Numbered from the stretch's first letter, positions 36,334 to 44,886 are shown. The stretch is 64,000 bases of DNA from Butyrivibrio hungatei (GCF_900101605.1 NZ_FMUR01000004.1:1-64000); one strand, 5' to 3'. Translations and numbers: made by a program. Notes: generated from the letters alone by a model not told the origin.

Positions 36334-36753
36334 ATGGTTCAGTTAATTGTTGGGAAAAAAGGAAAAGGTAAGACCAAATGCTTATTGGACAAGGTAAACA
36401 CCGAGGTAAAGAATGTTCTCGGTTCAATAGCCTTTCTTGATAAGAGTACCAAGCACATGTATGAACTTAACAATAAGATTCGTCTGATAGTCGTCTCGGA
36501 GTTTATGATAGAAAATTCCGATGAATTCATAGGTTTCGTCAGTGGTATTATTTCTCAGGACCATGATCTCCAGCAAATGTATTTTGACAGCTTTTTGAAA
36601 ATATCCTGTCTTGAAGGAAAAGATATTTCAGGAACTATCGACAAGCTCGAAAAGCTTGGCGAAAAGTTTAATATTGATTTTGTTCTCAGTCTTTCTATGG
36701 ATGAGTCAGAACTTCCTGAAAGCGTAAAATCAAATGTTGTTATTTCACTTTAA
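36334..36753 (+). CDS. Small P-loop protein of unknown function
   Basis: The 139 residues start MVQLIVGKKGKGKTK, a strand followed by a Walker A motif (G7-K-K-G-K-G-K-T14). Acidic, largely alternating helix and strand follow. There is a possible Walker B-like end to strand IRLIVVSEF, and the protein closes VLSLSMDESELPESV. It is too short for a full AAA or RecA core, so it looks like a minimal single-domain P-loop fold, possibly nucleotide-binding only. No family recognised with confidence. ATG 36334 lies 7 nt after GGAGGG; ATG 36328 is too close. Its position just before an HlyD-like gene and sepF suggests a link to envelope or division. Confidence 0.7.
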   Translation: MVQLIVGKKGKGKTKCLLDKVNTEVKNVLGSIAFLDKSTKHMYELNNKIRLIVVSEFMIENSDEFIGFVSGIISQDHDLQQMYFDSFLKISCLEGKDISGTIDKLEKLGEKFNIDFVLSLSMDESELPESVKSNVVISL

Positions 36754-36772
36754 ATTTTTAAGTATCAGATAT

Positions 36773-36798
36773 TTGAGCCGCGGTATTCCGCGGCTCAA
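36773..36798. promoter_or_regulatory. Perfect 11-bp GC-rich hairpin without T-tract
   Basis: TTGAGCCGCGG (36773-36783), loop TATT, CCGCGGCTCAA (36788-36798). The stem is perfect, but what follows is TGTATGAAG, not a T run, so it is not a standard terminator. It ends 6-7 nt before the AGAAGG ribosome site of the HlyD-like gene and could act as an RNA stability or processing element, or hinder initiation. Confidence 0.6.
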
Positions 36799-36819
36799 TG
36801 TATGAAGAAGGTTAATAAT

Positions 36820-38268
36820 ATGGCCGGCCAGAATAGCCGAAAAATTACAAAATATCCCAAAAACATTAATAACATAAATATAGGTGTGGTTTTCTTTGTT
36901 GCCGTGGCAATATATATAATCATAAGTGTTTTCATTTACCTCGGCAAAGACCGCGTGATACCTTATCAGGTTATGGACGGATCTCTTTCTGCCAATAACA
37001 TTTATGAGGCTATCGCCATCAGAAGCGAGAAGATCGTTCAGGCCGACCGTGCGGGCTATGTTTATTATATCGCATCCGAAGGTAGCAGAGCGGCGGCAGG
37101 TGACTTTGTTTATACTATCGATGAATCGGGGAAGCTTATTGAATATTTGAAATCACAGGGATCGGAAGAAGTGGCGCTGAATGATGAGAGTATGTCGGAA
37201 CTCAGATCTCAGATCATGTCGTTTACTTCAAGTTTCGATGAAAAAAATTTTTATACCGCATATGATTTTAAGAACAGTCTTGACGGAACGGTTCAGAAGC
37301 TCTCAAACAGCAGTCTTTTAAGCGATATTGAGTCTCTTAATCTGAATAATTCCATTGCCAGGATCAATGCGCAGGAACCCGGTATTGTAATTTATTCAAC
37401 AGACGGCTATGAGAATCTTTCTCCGGAGAACATAACACTTGAAAATTTCGATCAGTCCAAATATGAAAAGAAGCAGCTTATAAATAACACACTTGTAAAA
37501 AAAGGCGATCCGGTTTATAAGATCTGTGACAGTGAGGATTGGTCAATAATCATCAATGTTAAGGATGAAGAGCAGGCGAAAGAACTTGAAAGTCATCAGT
37601 ATGTCGACGTAAAATTTATCAAGAATCAGGATGTTTCATCGGCAAAGGTGTCTACTTTTACAAACGGAAACGGTGATAAATTTTTCATGTTGTCTTTTAC
37701 CAATTCTATGATCACTTTTTGTAAGGACAGATTCCTGAGTGTTGAGATTCTTACTGAAAGCAATAACGGTCTGAAGATACCTAATTCCGCCATTGTAGAA
37801 AAGAGTTTTTATACGATCCCGCAGGATTTTGTTTCCGATAACAATGACAGTACAAAGAGTGTTCTCCGTGATAAATACGATGAGCAGGGAAATAAGACGG
37901 TTGAATCGGTAAATATATCAATTTATAATGAGGATGATTCCGATTGTTATATCGATACGGATGTGCTGAGAGCAGGAGATGTGCTTATAAAGCCTGATTC
38001 GACGGCGACATTTACCGTCGGAAAGACGGGTACACTAAAGGGCGTATACAATTATAACAAGGGATATGCCGATTTTAAGCAGATCGAGGTTCTTTACGAT
38101 AACGAGGAATATTCAATTGTTAAGTCAAAAACCAGATATGGCCTGAGAGTTTATGACTATATTATTCTGGATGCCGAATCATATGACAAAAATCTTTCAC
38201 AGAATATTGATGATTCACAAGCAACAATTGATGAATCGGCAGACGGCGGGTCGACCACGGATTCCTGA
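36820..38268 (+). CDS. Membrane-anchored HlyD-like protein of the sepF locus
   Basis: The 482 residues have a basic cytoplasmic tail (1-22), one membrane helix (about 24-48, IGVVFFVAVAIYIIISVFIY) and a long extracellular part. That part has a barrel-sandwich/lipoyl-like pattern (VQADRAGYVYYIASEGSRAA, VKKGDPVYKICDSEDW), as in membrane-fusion adaptor proteins. No transporter partner is encoded nearby. Proteins of this kind often precede sepF in Lachnospiraceae (from memory), so a wall or divisome role is as likely as export. ATG 36820 has AGAAGG at 9 nt; ATG 36802 is alternative. Confidence 0.75.
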   Translation: MAGQNSRKITKYPKNINNINIGVVFFVAVAIYIIISVFIYLGKDRVIPYQVMDGSLSANNIYEAIAIRSEKIVQADRAGYVYYIASEGSRAAAGDFVYTIDESGKLIEYLKSQGSEEVALNDESMSELRSQIMSFTSSFDEKNFYTAYDFKNSLDGTVQKLSNSSLLSDIESLNLNNSIARINAQEPGIVIYSTDGYENLSPENITLENFDQSKYEKKQLINNTLVKKGDPVYKICDSEDWSIIINVKDEEQAKELESHQYVDVKFIKNQDVSSAKVSTFTNGNGDKFFMLSFTNSMITFCKDRFLSVEILTESNNGLKIPNSAIVEKSFYTIPQDFVSDNNDSTKSVLRDKYDEQGNKTVESVNISIYNEDDSDCYIDTDVLRAGDVLIKPDSTATFTVGKTGTLKGVYNYNKGYADFKQIEVLYDNEEYSIVKSKTRYGLRVYDYIILDAESYDKNLSQNIDDSQATIDESADGGSTTDS

Positions 38269-38306
38269 AATAAAGTGGAAAAGAGCCTGTTTGTTACAAC
38301 AGCGAT

Positions 38307-38336
38307 TTGACATACGGTATAAACCTACGATAATAT
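38307..38336 (+). promoter_or_regulatory. Sigma-A promoter of sepF
   Basis: Perfect TTGACA (38307-38312), 18-nt spacer, TAATAT (38331-38336), about 48 bp before the ATG. Confidence 0.7.
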
Positions 38337-38383
38337 TAAAGTAGTTTTTTGCTGGGATTATTATTATGAGGAGCATATAGATA

Positions 38384-38911
38384 ATGAGCGTAATGGATAA
38401 GTTTTTAAAAGCAATACAGCTTACGGGAGATGATGAAAGCGGATATTACGATTCTGATGATGTCTACTATGATAGCAGTTCCAAAAACGATATATTTAGC
38501 AATACGACTCCTATAGGAAAGGATGTTCCTGCGATCGATCTTTCCGAGGAAAAGAAAAAGACAACTCCCAAAGTTGTTCCTACCAGATCAAGGAAGGCTT
38601 TATCTGCGGCAGGCATGGAGGTTTGCGTGATAAAACCTACGTCTGTTGAGGATGCTAGGGAGATAACGGAAACGCTTTTGGCAAACAGGACTGTAGTGCT
38701 TAATCTGGAAGGTCTTGATGTTGATATCGCGCAGAGGATCATTGATTTTACTTCGGGTTCGACATTCGCAATATCAGGTAATCTTCAGAAGATTTCCAGA
38801 TATATATTTATTATTACACCTGCATCTGTTGATATTTCAGGTGATTTCCAGAGTATTTTGAGCGGAACGTTCGGTGGTGGAATTACGGAAGGACCACAGC
38901 AGATAGATTAA
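38384..38911 (+). CDS. sepF: Cell division protein SepF
   Basis: This 175-residue protein has an N-terminal amphipathic start (MSVMDKFLKAIQLTGDD) for membrane binding and an acidic, tyrosine-rich linker. The SepF core (about 80-165) has VCVIKPTSVEDAREITETLL, VVLNLEGLD and IDFTSGSTFAISG, then the strand IFIITPASVDIS. SepF tethers FtsZ to the membrane and forms rings. GAGGAG lies upstream. It has its own promoter and is followed by a terminator. Confidence 0.93.
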   Translation: MSVMDKFLKAIQLTGDDESGYYDSDDVYYDSSSKNDIFSNTTPIGKDVPAIDLSEEKKKTTPKVVPTRSRKALSAAGMEVCVIKPTSVEDAREITETLLANRTVVLNLEGLDVDIAQRIIDFTSGSTFAISGNLQKISRYIFIITPASVDISGDFQSILSGTFGGGITEGPQQID

Positions 38912-38918
38912 AAATCGA

Positions 38919-38956
38919 GGCTGTTGACGCTGATAATAGGTCAACAGTCTTTTTTT
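38919..38956 (+). terminator. Rho-independent terminator between sepF and aroB
   Basis: GGCTGTTGAC (38919-38928) with GTCAACAGTC (38940-38949) and CTTTTTTT. The T-tract runs straight into GGGGAG, the aroB ribosome site, and no separate aroB promoter is evident. The structure may therefore act as an attenuator for read-through into aroB. Confidence 0.82.
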
Positions 38957-38968
38957 GGGGAGAATATT

Positions 38969-40075
38969 ATGGAAAAGATATTAAACGTATGCTATCAAGA
39001 AAAGCCGTGCTATGACATTGTATATAGCAAAGATTTTGCGGAACTTGGCGAAGAAATTAAGAAAATCGGTTTTGAGAACAGAAAAATCTGTCTTATTACA
39101 GATTCTAACGTAGATGGACTTTACTCTGATGAAGTATGTGATATACTAAATAAAGTTGCAAAAGCTGTTATAAAATGTGTAATACCCGCGGGAGAGAAAA
39201 ATAAGAACCTCGACGAGATAAATAAAATATACGAACAGCTTATTTTGAACCGTTTTGACAGGCATGACCTTATTGTCGCTCTCGGAGGCGGAGTTGTAGG
39301 AGATATGTCAGGTTTTACGGCTGCAACTTATTTAAGAGGAATTGCTTTTATCCAGATTCCCACGACGCTTCTTGCTCAGTCTGACAGCAGCATCGGCGGA
39401 AAGACCGGCGTTGATTACAAAGGTTATAAGAACATGGTCGGAGCTTTTTATATGCCGAGACTTGTTTATATGAATATATCAACTCTTAAGACTCTCGATG
39501 GAAGGCAGTTTGCTTCCGGTTTTGCAGAGGTTATGAAACACGGTATCATCAAGGACAGCGAATTCTACACCTGGCTCATCGACAATATGTATGAGATTGA
39601 TGAAAGAGATGTTGATACACTTTTGGAGATGGTATACAGAAGCTGCCTTGTAAAGAAAGCTGTTGTTGAGAAGGATCCCACGGAGAAGGGCGAAAGAGCA
39701 CTTCTTAACTTTGGACACACGCTCGGACATGCAATTGAAAAGTACAAAAACTTTGAGCTTATGCACGGAGAGTGTATTTCGCTCGGTTTTGTTGCGGCAG
39801 CATTTATCTCTTGGAAGAAGGGACTTCTTTCGATGGAGGAATATTACGAAGTACGAGATATGCTCGTTCCGTTTAATCTTCCTATTTCTCTTGACAGTAT
39901 TGATGCGGAAGAAGTTATCAGACTTACAAAATCCGACAAGAAAGCCGATGCGGATAAGATTAAGTTTATTCTTATCAAAAAGATTGGCAGAGCCGTTATT
40001 GATACGACGGTTACGGATGATGAGATGAGAGCCGCTCTCGAAGAAATTGATTGGTCCAAAAAGGCCAATGAATAA
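38969..40075 (+). CDS. aroB: 3-dehydroquinate synthase
   Basis: The 368 residues include the NAD-binding loop LVALGGGVVGDMSGF (about 96-110) and IPTTLLAQSDSSIGGKTGVD. Zinc ligands lie in FASGFAEVMKHGII (Glu), GHTLGHAIEK (His) and MHGECISLG (His). It catalyses the second step of the shikimate pathway, DAHP to 3-dehydroquinate. Other aro genes are not in this window. ATG 38969 follows GGGGAG; a longer frame starts in the terminator. Confidence 0.96.
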   Translation: MEKILNVCYQEKPCYDIVYSKDFAELGEEIKKIGFENRKICLITDSNVDGLYSDEVCDILNKVAKAVIKCVIPAGEKNKNLDEINKIYEQLILNRFDRHDLIVALGGGVVGDMSGFTAATYLRGIAFIQIPTTLLAQSDSSIGGKTGVDYKGYKNMVGAFYMPRLVYMNISTLKTLDGRQFASGFAEVMKHGIIKDSEFYTWLIDNMYEIDERDVDTLLEMVYRSCLVKKAVVEKDPTEKGERALLNFGHTLGHAIEKYKNFELMHGECISLGFVAAAFISWKKGLLSMEEYYEVRDMLVPFNLPISLDSIDAEEVIRLTKSDKKADADKIKFILIKKIGRAVIDTTVTDDEMRAALEEIDWSKKANE

Positions 40076-40100
40076 ATAGAAGTTTTACAGAGGATTTATT

Positions 40101-40643
40101 ATGAACACAAATTTATCTAAGAAGAAAAAACTTTTTTTACTTTCAGATCTATTCCTTATTATCTTGCTGATATTTTTGGATCAGCTCACGAAATATCTTG
40201 CACTTGTACATCTTCAGGATAAGCCTGCGATCAAGATAATCAACGGTGTTCTCGAGCTTAATTTTTTGAAAAACAGCGGAGCTGCGTTTGGAATGCTTCA
40301 GAATCAGAAGGTTTTCTTTGTACTTATCGCAGCTATCATGCTTGTTGTCATCGCATACGTTCTTTTCCGAATGCCCGATGACAAGAAATATAATATCTTG
40401 CATATTGTTTTGGCGCTTGTTGCAAGCGGTGCCGCAGGAAACATGATCGACAGAATACATAATGATTATGTTATTGATTTCATTTATTTTGTTATCATCA
40501 ATTTTCCTATTTTTAATGTGGCCGATATTTATGTTACGGTTGCAACATTTATCTTTGCGGTACTTCTTCTTTTTTACTACAAGGATAACGATTTTGAATT
40601 TTTGAGCTTCAAGCAGCAGAAGAAATTCAAGGAGTTCAAATAA
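40101..40643 (+). CDS. lspA: Lipoprotein signal peptidase (signal peptidase II)
   Basis: This 180-residue protein with four membrane helices carries family motifs DQLTKYLA (about 30) and NSGAAFGML (about 58). The aspartate pair is in GNMIDRIHNDYVIDFIYF and FNVADIYVTVA. It removes the signal peptide of diacylated prolipoproteins, such as the carboxypeptidase at 35296-36261. Charged basic tail. lspA followed by an RluD-type gene is the common Firmicute order. Confidence 0.95.
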   Translation: MNTNLSKKKKLFLLSDLFLIILLIFLDQLTKYLALVHLQDKPAIKIINGVLELNFLKNSGAAFGMLQNQKVFFVLIAAIMLVVIAYVLFRMPDDKKYNILHIVLALVASGAAGNMIDRIHNDYVIDFIYFVIINFPIFNVADIYVTVATFIFAVLLLFYYKDNDFEFLSFKQQKKFKEFK

Positions 40644-40655
40644 GGTATTTTGAGA

Positions 40656-41582
40656 ATGGATGAAACTAATCTCTTTGAATGTGTAGTTACCGATGAATAT
40701 GAAGGATACAGAATCGATAAGCTTATAAGTGAACTTATCGATTCTTTTTCGCGTTCTTATATAAAAAAACTTATCGATGATAAAAAGGTTTTTTGCAATG
40801 ATAAGAATGTAAAGGCAAGTTATGTTGTATCTGAGAATGATGTTATAAAGATGGAGATTCCGCCGCTTAAAGTTCCCGAGATTGTACCGCAGGATATCCC
40901 TCTTGATATCATTTATGAGGATGAAGATGTGCTTGTTGTAAATAAGCCAAAAAACATGGTGGTGCATCCGGCTCCCGGCCATTATTCCGATACGCTCGTA
41001 AATGCCGTTATGTTTCATTGCAAGAATCTGTCGGGTATAAATGGCGTTTTAAGACCCGGAATCGTGCACAGGATCGACAAAGATACGACAGGTTCCGTTA
41101 TTATCTGCAAAAATGACGCAGCGCACAGAGAAATTGCGGCTCAGCTCAAGGAACATTCCATAGACCGCATTTATCATGCCATCTGCTATGGAATAATCAA
41201 AGAAGATGAAGGCGATATTGATGCGCCGATCGGAAGAAGTACTTCTGACAGAAAGAAAATGGCTGTCGTTTCAAAAGGCGGAAAAGATGCGTTTACACAT
41301 TATCGCGTTTTAAAGCGTTTTGAGCAGGATAATATGACTTATATAGAGTGTAAGTTAAAAACAGGAAGAACGCACCAGATTAGGGTTCATATGGCGCATA
41401 TCGGGCATCCTCTTTTGGGAGATGAGGTCTATGCTTCCGGAAGAAAGAGTAAGTTTAAAACGGACGGACAGTGTCTGCATGCCAAGACTCTGTGCTTTGT
41501 TCATCCAAAGACATCTGAATATATCGAGACAGATGCTCCTTTACCCGCATATTTTCAGCATTTGCTTGATGTTCTCAAATAA
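40656..41582 (+). CDS. RluA/RluD-family pseudouridine synthase
   Basis: About 308 residues. The N-terminal S4 RNA-binding domain (YRIDKLISELIDSFSRSYIK) covers about 15-75. The synthase domain carries the catalytic-Asp motif PGIVHRIDKDTTG (D141 region), GRTHQIRVHMAHIGHPLLGD and the usual HA-KTL-F end. It isomerises uridines in 23S rRNA, probably at RluD-type sites, but the target cannot be read from sequence. ATG 40656 is 10 nt after AAGG; TTG 40650 is alternative. Confidence 0.9.
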   Translation: MDETNLFECVVTDEYEGYRIDKLISELIDSFSRSYIKKLIDDKKVFCNDKNVKASYVVSENDVIKMEIPPLKVPEIVPQDIPLDIIYEDEDVLVVNKPKNMVVHPAPGHYSDTLVNAVMFHCKNLSGINGVLRPGIVHRIDKDTTGSVIICKNDAAHREIAAQLKEHSIDRIYHAICYGIIKEDEGDIDAPIGRSTSDRKKMAVVSKGGKDAFTHYRVLKRFEQDNMTYIECKLKTGRTHQIRVHMAHIGHPLLGDEVYASGRKSKFKTDGQCLHAKTLCFVHPKTSEYIETDAPLPAYFQHLLDVLK

Positions 41583-41631
41583 TGTAAGATATAAGTAGGT
41601 AAAGCTTTTTATAAAAAAAGGGGTGATCTGT

Positions 41632-42267
41632 ATGAATACTATAGTCACTATCGGAAGACAGTTTGGATCGGGCGGAAGAGAAATCGGAGAAATGGTTGCC
41701 GATCATTTTGGAATAAAATGTTATGACAAGGAGCTTTTATCAAGAGCTGCCAAGGAAAGCGGATTTTGTGAAGAGATGATCCAGAATCACGATGAGAGGC
41801 CTACAAATTCTTTTTTGTACAATCTTGTAATGGATACATATTCTTTTGGATATAATTCCTCAAGTTTTGTAGATATGCCTATCAGTCACAAGGTTTTCCT
41901 TGCTCAGTTTGATACGATCAAGAAGATTGCAAAGGAAGAGCCTTGTATCATCGTAGGAAGATGCGCGGATTATGCGCTGAGCGATCTTCCTAATGTTCTT
42001 AATCTCTTTATCTACGGCGATGAAGAATGTAAGATCAAGAGGATCAGAGAGAGGTTTTCCGATATCACATCAAACGAAAAAGCACGTGAGATGATGATAA
42101 AGAAAGATAAGCAGCGTCAGAGCTACTACAATTACTATTCTTCCAAGAAGTGGGGAAGAGCTGACAGCTACGATCTATGCATAAACTCAAGCATTCTTGG
42201 TATTGAAGGCACGGTGAAGCTGATAATTCAGTATATCGAAGACTATGAAGCTGCCAAAAAAGACTAA
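41632..42267 (+). CDS. Cytidylate kinase-like family protein
   Basis: This 211-residue P-loop kinase-like protein has TIGRQFGSGGREIGE (5-19), a Walker A variant in which GKS/T is replaced by GGRE, and KCYDKELL downstream. The lid-like part holds several basic residues (NEKAREMMIKKDKQRQSYYN). It belongs to the cytidylate kinase-like group common in Clostridia, distinct from Cmk. The missing P-loop lysine makes nucleotide kinase activity uncertain. AAGGGGTG precedes ATG 41632. A terminator follows. Confidence 0.82.
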   Translation: MNTIVTIGRQFGSGGREIGEMVADHFGIKCYDKELLSRAAKESGFCEEMIQNHDERPTNSFLYNLVMDTYSFGYNSSSFVDMPISHKVFLAQFDTIKKIAKEEPCIIVGRCADYALSDLPNVLNLFIYGDEECKIKRIRERFSDITSNEKAREMMIKKDKQRQSYYNYYSSKKWGRADSYDLCINSSILGIEGTVKLIIQYIEDYEAAKKD

Positions 42268-42284
42268 TAGCAAGAGAAAATCAT

Positions 42285-42320
42285 GAGCAGGACAGGTTTT
42301 AAATCTGTTTTGCTCTTTTT
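42285..42320 (+). terminator. Rho-independent terminator
   Basis: GAGCAGGACAG (42285-42295) pairs with CTGTTTTGCTC (42305-42315, two G-U pairs), followed by TTTTT. Confidence 0.78.
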
Positions 42321-42435
42321 ATGTTATTAAACAAAATATGGCATATTTCGAATTTTTTATAAAATAACTTAACTAAAATACGTCTTCTCCGATATATATT
42401 TTGTAGCTGAACAATTCCAGGGAGATAATTCATTT

Positions 42436-42768
42436 ATGGATTTTAATTTTTTAGCATCGGTTGACAGCATTACTAATAAATATCTGAATCAGACTGCAAT
42501 TTCGTCACTTAGTGAAGAGGACAAGAAGAAATTTGGAGCTGATTTTGCCGAAGTATATGAATCAATGACATCAATGAAACTCTTGAGCGCAAATCTTCGT
42601 ACAAGTTATGAGAATATGCATTCTGACGATTTGAACGAACATGCGTCAAGACTGGGCTACTCAATTGATAACAGAGTAATCAATATGCTTCATGTGCAGA
42701 TCTCGGATGATATGAATACTAAAGTTAAATCTGCAATGGATAATGCTGCGGAATCATTGTTGCAATAA
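42436..42768 (+). CDS. Small helical protein of unknown function
   Basis: The 110 residues are predicted mostly alpha-helical and acidic, with no signal peptide, membrane segment or cysteine. It starts MDFNFLASVDSITNKYLNQT and ends NAAESLLQ. The start ATG follows AGGGAG. It is a separate unit between two terminators, with an AT-rich 115-bp leader in which I found no convincing promoter. No family recognised. Confidence 0.65.
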   Translation: MDFNFLASVDSITNKYLNQTAISSLSEEDKKKFGADFAEVYESMTSMKLLSANLRTSYENMHSDDLNEHASRLGYSIDNRVINMLHVQISDDMNTKVKSAMDNAAESLLQ

Positions 42769-42781
42769 TTTTTATCAATAG

Positions 42782-42811
42782 AGTCTGTATCTTACGGATA
42801 CAGACTTTTTG
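42782..42811 (+). terminator. Rho-independent terminator
   Basis: Perfect 10-bp stem AGTCTGTATC (42782-42791) with GATACAGACT (42797-42806), 5-nt loop, T-tract. Confidence 0.9.
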
Positions 42812-42917
42812 CGTTATCAGGGGATTCAAAATAAAGTTTTACCAAAGTTTTTATCCTTTTTTGCTGGAATATTGCATTTTTCAAGAGTAGAATGTTTTGT
42901 TGAGGAGCGAAGTAAAT

Positions 42918-43967
42918 ATGAAGAGAAAAATTGAAAAGAAATATGTCGATTATCTTGTAAAGAAAACCGAAGAGATCATAAATATTGATTCTCCCACGGG
43001 TTATACCGAAGAAGCCGCTTCTTTTGTAAAAAATGAATTTGAAGCGCTTGGTTTTAATGCTTATTACACGGTTAAAGGCGGTATTATTGTCGAGTTTGGC
43101 GGCAAAGATAAAGACAACGGGCTCCTTCTGGAAGCTCATGTTGATACGCTTGGCGGAATGGTCTCTAAGATCAAGTCAAACGGCAGACTGGAGCTTACAA
43201 ATCTCGGCGGTATGAATCCCAATAATGCCGAGACTGAAAATGTTAAAGTCATTACGAAATTTAACGGTGAGTATGAAGGTACTTTCCAGTTAAACGATGC
43301 CTCGATCCATGTTAACGGAAAATATAACGAGCAAAAAAGAGACTGGGACAGCTGTGAAGTTGTTCTTGATGAAGATGTAAAAACTGCCGATGACGTCAAG
43401 AAGCTTGGAATCGCCATCGGTGATATAGTCTGTTTTGATCCGAATTTCAGAGTGACAAAGAGCGGATATATCAAGTCCAGATTCCTTGATGATAAGCTCA
43501 GTGTCGGAATTTTATTTGCTTATGCAAAATATCTTAAAGATAATAACATTACCCCTGAAAGAGCTATATATGCCCATATAACGGTTTTTGAAGAAGTTGG
43601 GCACGGTGGATGCGGAAGCGTTCCCGAAGGCTGTACAGAGGTAATTTCTGTTGATATGGGATGCGTCGGAGAAAAGCTTGACTGCAGTGAGAGACAGGTT
43701 TCTATCTGTGCGAAAGACAGCGCGGGACCGTACAATTACAATGTTGTAAAGTCTCTTATCAAGGCAGCAATGGATAATGATATTGACTATGCCGTTGATG
43801 TATATCCTTTTTACGGAAGTGACGCCGAAGCATCGCTTCGTGCCGGAAACGATCTAAGGCACGGCCTTATAGGCGCCGGTGTCTATGCTTCTCACGGATA
43901 TGAAAGAAGTCACAAAGACGGTGCAGAAAATACACTTCGCTTATTATTGGCATATACAACTGACTAA
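42918..43967 (+). CDS. M42-family metallopeptidase (glutamyl/deblocking aminopeptidase type)
   Basis: The 349 residues contain the two-zinc peptidase motifs EAHVDTLGG (about 75), LDDKLSVG (shared Asp, about 196), the catalytic Glu pair in VFEEVGHGGCG (about 227) and SVDMGCVGE, with a C-terminal zinc His in ASHGYERSHKDG. M42 enzymes form large tetrahedral cytosolic aminopeptidases. The specificity cannot be assigned. GAGGAG precedes ATG 42918; a longer frame starts without a site. Probably co-transcribed with the PHP gene 22 bp downstream. Confidence 0.88.
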   Translation: MKRKIEKKYVDYLVKKTEEIINIDSPTGYTEEAASFVKNEFEALGFNAYYTVKGGIIVEFGGKDKDNGLLLEAHVDTLGGMVSKIKSNGRLELTNLGGMNPNNAETENVKVITKFNGEYEGTFQLNDASIHVNGKYNEQKRDWDSCEVVLDEDVKTADDVKKLGIAIGDIVCFDPNFRVTKSGYIKSRFLDDKLSVGILFAYAKYLKDNNITPERAIYAHITVFEEVGHGGCGSVPEGCTEVISVDMGCVGEKLDCSERQVSICAKDSAGPYNYNVVKSLIKAAMDNDIDYAVDVYPFYGSDAEASLRAGNDLRHGLIGAGVYASHGYERSHKDGAENTLRLLLAYTTD

Positions 43968-43989
43968 AGGAGTGTGAAAAGACTACATT

Positions 43990-44763
43990 ATGAAGTATAT
44001 TTATGAGACTCACATGCACACCAAGGAAGCGAGCGCCTGCTCCGGAACAGAGGCCCGCGAGTTCATTAAATACATGTCCGATCTTGGTTACAGCGGAATA
44101 ATTATTACAGATCATTTTTTTAACGGAAACAGTTGCATTCCCAAGGATCTTCCCTGGGAGGAGAGAGTAGAGAAGTATTGCAGCGGCTATGAGCATGCTC
44201 TTGAAGAAGCCAGTAGTACAAATTCAGATCTGGTTGTCATGTTCGGTATAGAATATAATTTTCACGGAGATGAATTTCTTCTTTACGGAGTAGATAAAAA
44301 GTGGCTGCTTGATAATCCCGATATTCTTGAAAAGAGCAGACATGAAGTTTATGAATCCGTGCATAATTACGGCGGAATAATGATACAGGCTCACCCTTAC
44401 AGGGAAAGAGGCTATCTAAGCGAAATAAATCTGACACCTTCGGTTTGCGACGGCGTTGAGGCTTACAACGCATGCAATCCCGATTATCAGAATTCACTCG
44501 GCTACCAATATGCCGTTGAGAAGAATTTCAGAATGTCCGCCGGTTCCGATATTCATAATCCCGGACAACCTGATATGGGCGGAATGAGCTTTGATCATAA
44601 GATAAATTCAATAGACGAGTATGTCAAAGCTTTCATGAATAACGAGGGAACACCGGTATTTATGAGAGATATATCTTCAAATCGTGAATTTAAGGAAGTG
44701 TCAGGCGATAAAGCTCTTACGGTACCTACACAGGGACCGACACTTGAAGTTATCTGGCATTGA
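43990..44763 (+). CDS. PHP-domain phosphoesterase-like protein
   Basis: This 257-residue PHP-fold protein carries the metal-binding motifs in order: ETHMHTKEAS (first His pair), IIITDHFF, GIEYNF, IQAHPYRERG and AGSDIHNPG. It resembles the short histidinol-phosphatase-like PHP proteins of Firmicutes. The window's his genes lack hisJ/hisN, but they are 15 kb away, so a histidinol-phosphatase role is only a possibility. Ribosome site AAAGGAGTG, spacing 13-14 nt. A terminator follows. Confidence 0.85.
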   Translation: MKYIYETHMHTKEASACSGTEAREFIKYMSDLGYSGIIITDHFFNGNSCIPKDLPWEERVEKYCSGYEHALEEASSTNSDLVVMFGIEYNFHGDEFLLYGVDKKWLLDNPDILEKSRHEVYESVHNYGGIMIQAHPYRERGYLSEINLTPSVCDGVEAYNACNPDYQNSLGYQYAVEKNFRMSAGSDIHNPGQPDMGGMSFDHKINSIDEYVKAFMNNEGTPVFMRDISSNREFKEVSGDKALTVPTQGPTLEVIWH

Positions 44764-44780
44764 ATATTTAGTTAAATGGA

Positions 44781-44818
44781 GAGGTTATTTATTTTAAAGA
44801 TAAGATAACCTCTTTTTT
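44781..44818 (+). terminator. Rho-independent terminator
   Basis: GAGGTTAT (44781-44788) with ATAACCTC (44805-44812), A/T-rich loop, TTTTTT. Confidence 0.75.
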
Positions 44819-44822
44819 ATGC

Positions 44823-44849
44823 TTGTTTTTAGGTTGTTTTTGATATAAT
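44823..44849 (+). promoter_or_regulatory. Extended -10 promoter of the 72-residue protein
   Basis: TGATATAAT (perfect TATAAT at 44844-44849 with upstream TG), weak TTGTTT at 44823-44828 with a short 15-nt spacer. 38 bp before the ATG. Confidence 0.65.
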
Positions 44850-44886
44850 GATAAAAAAGTATTGTTATTAAAGGAGGTATTTGAAT

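Noticed and set aside
40149-41018. A 289-codon open frame on the minus strand across lspA and the RluD-type gene
   Set aside because: It is antisense to two well-supported genes, has low-complexity Ile/Lys/Asn-rich composition and no ribosome site. Similar antisense frames at 17567-16995, 24182-23592 and 48.0 kb are also codon-bias shadows.
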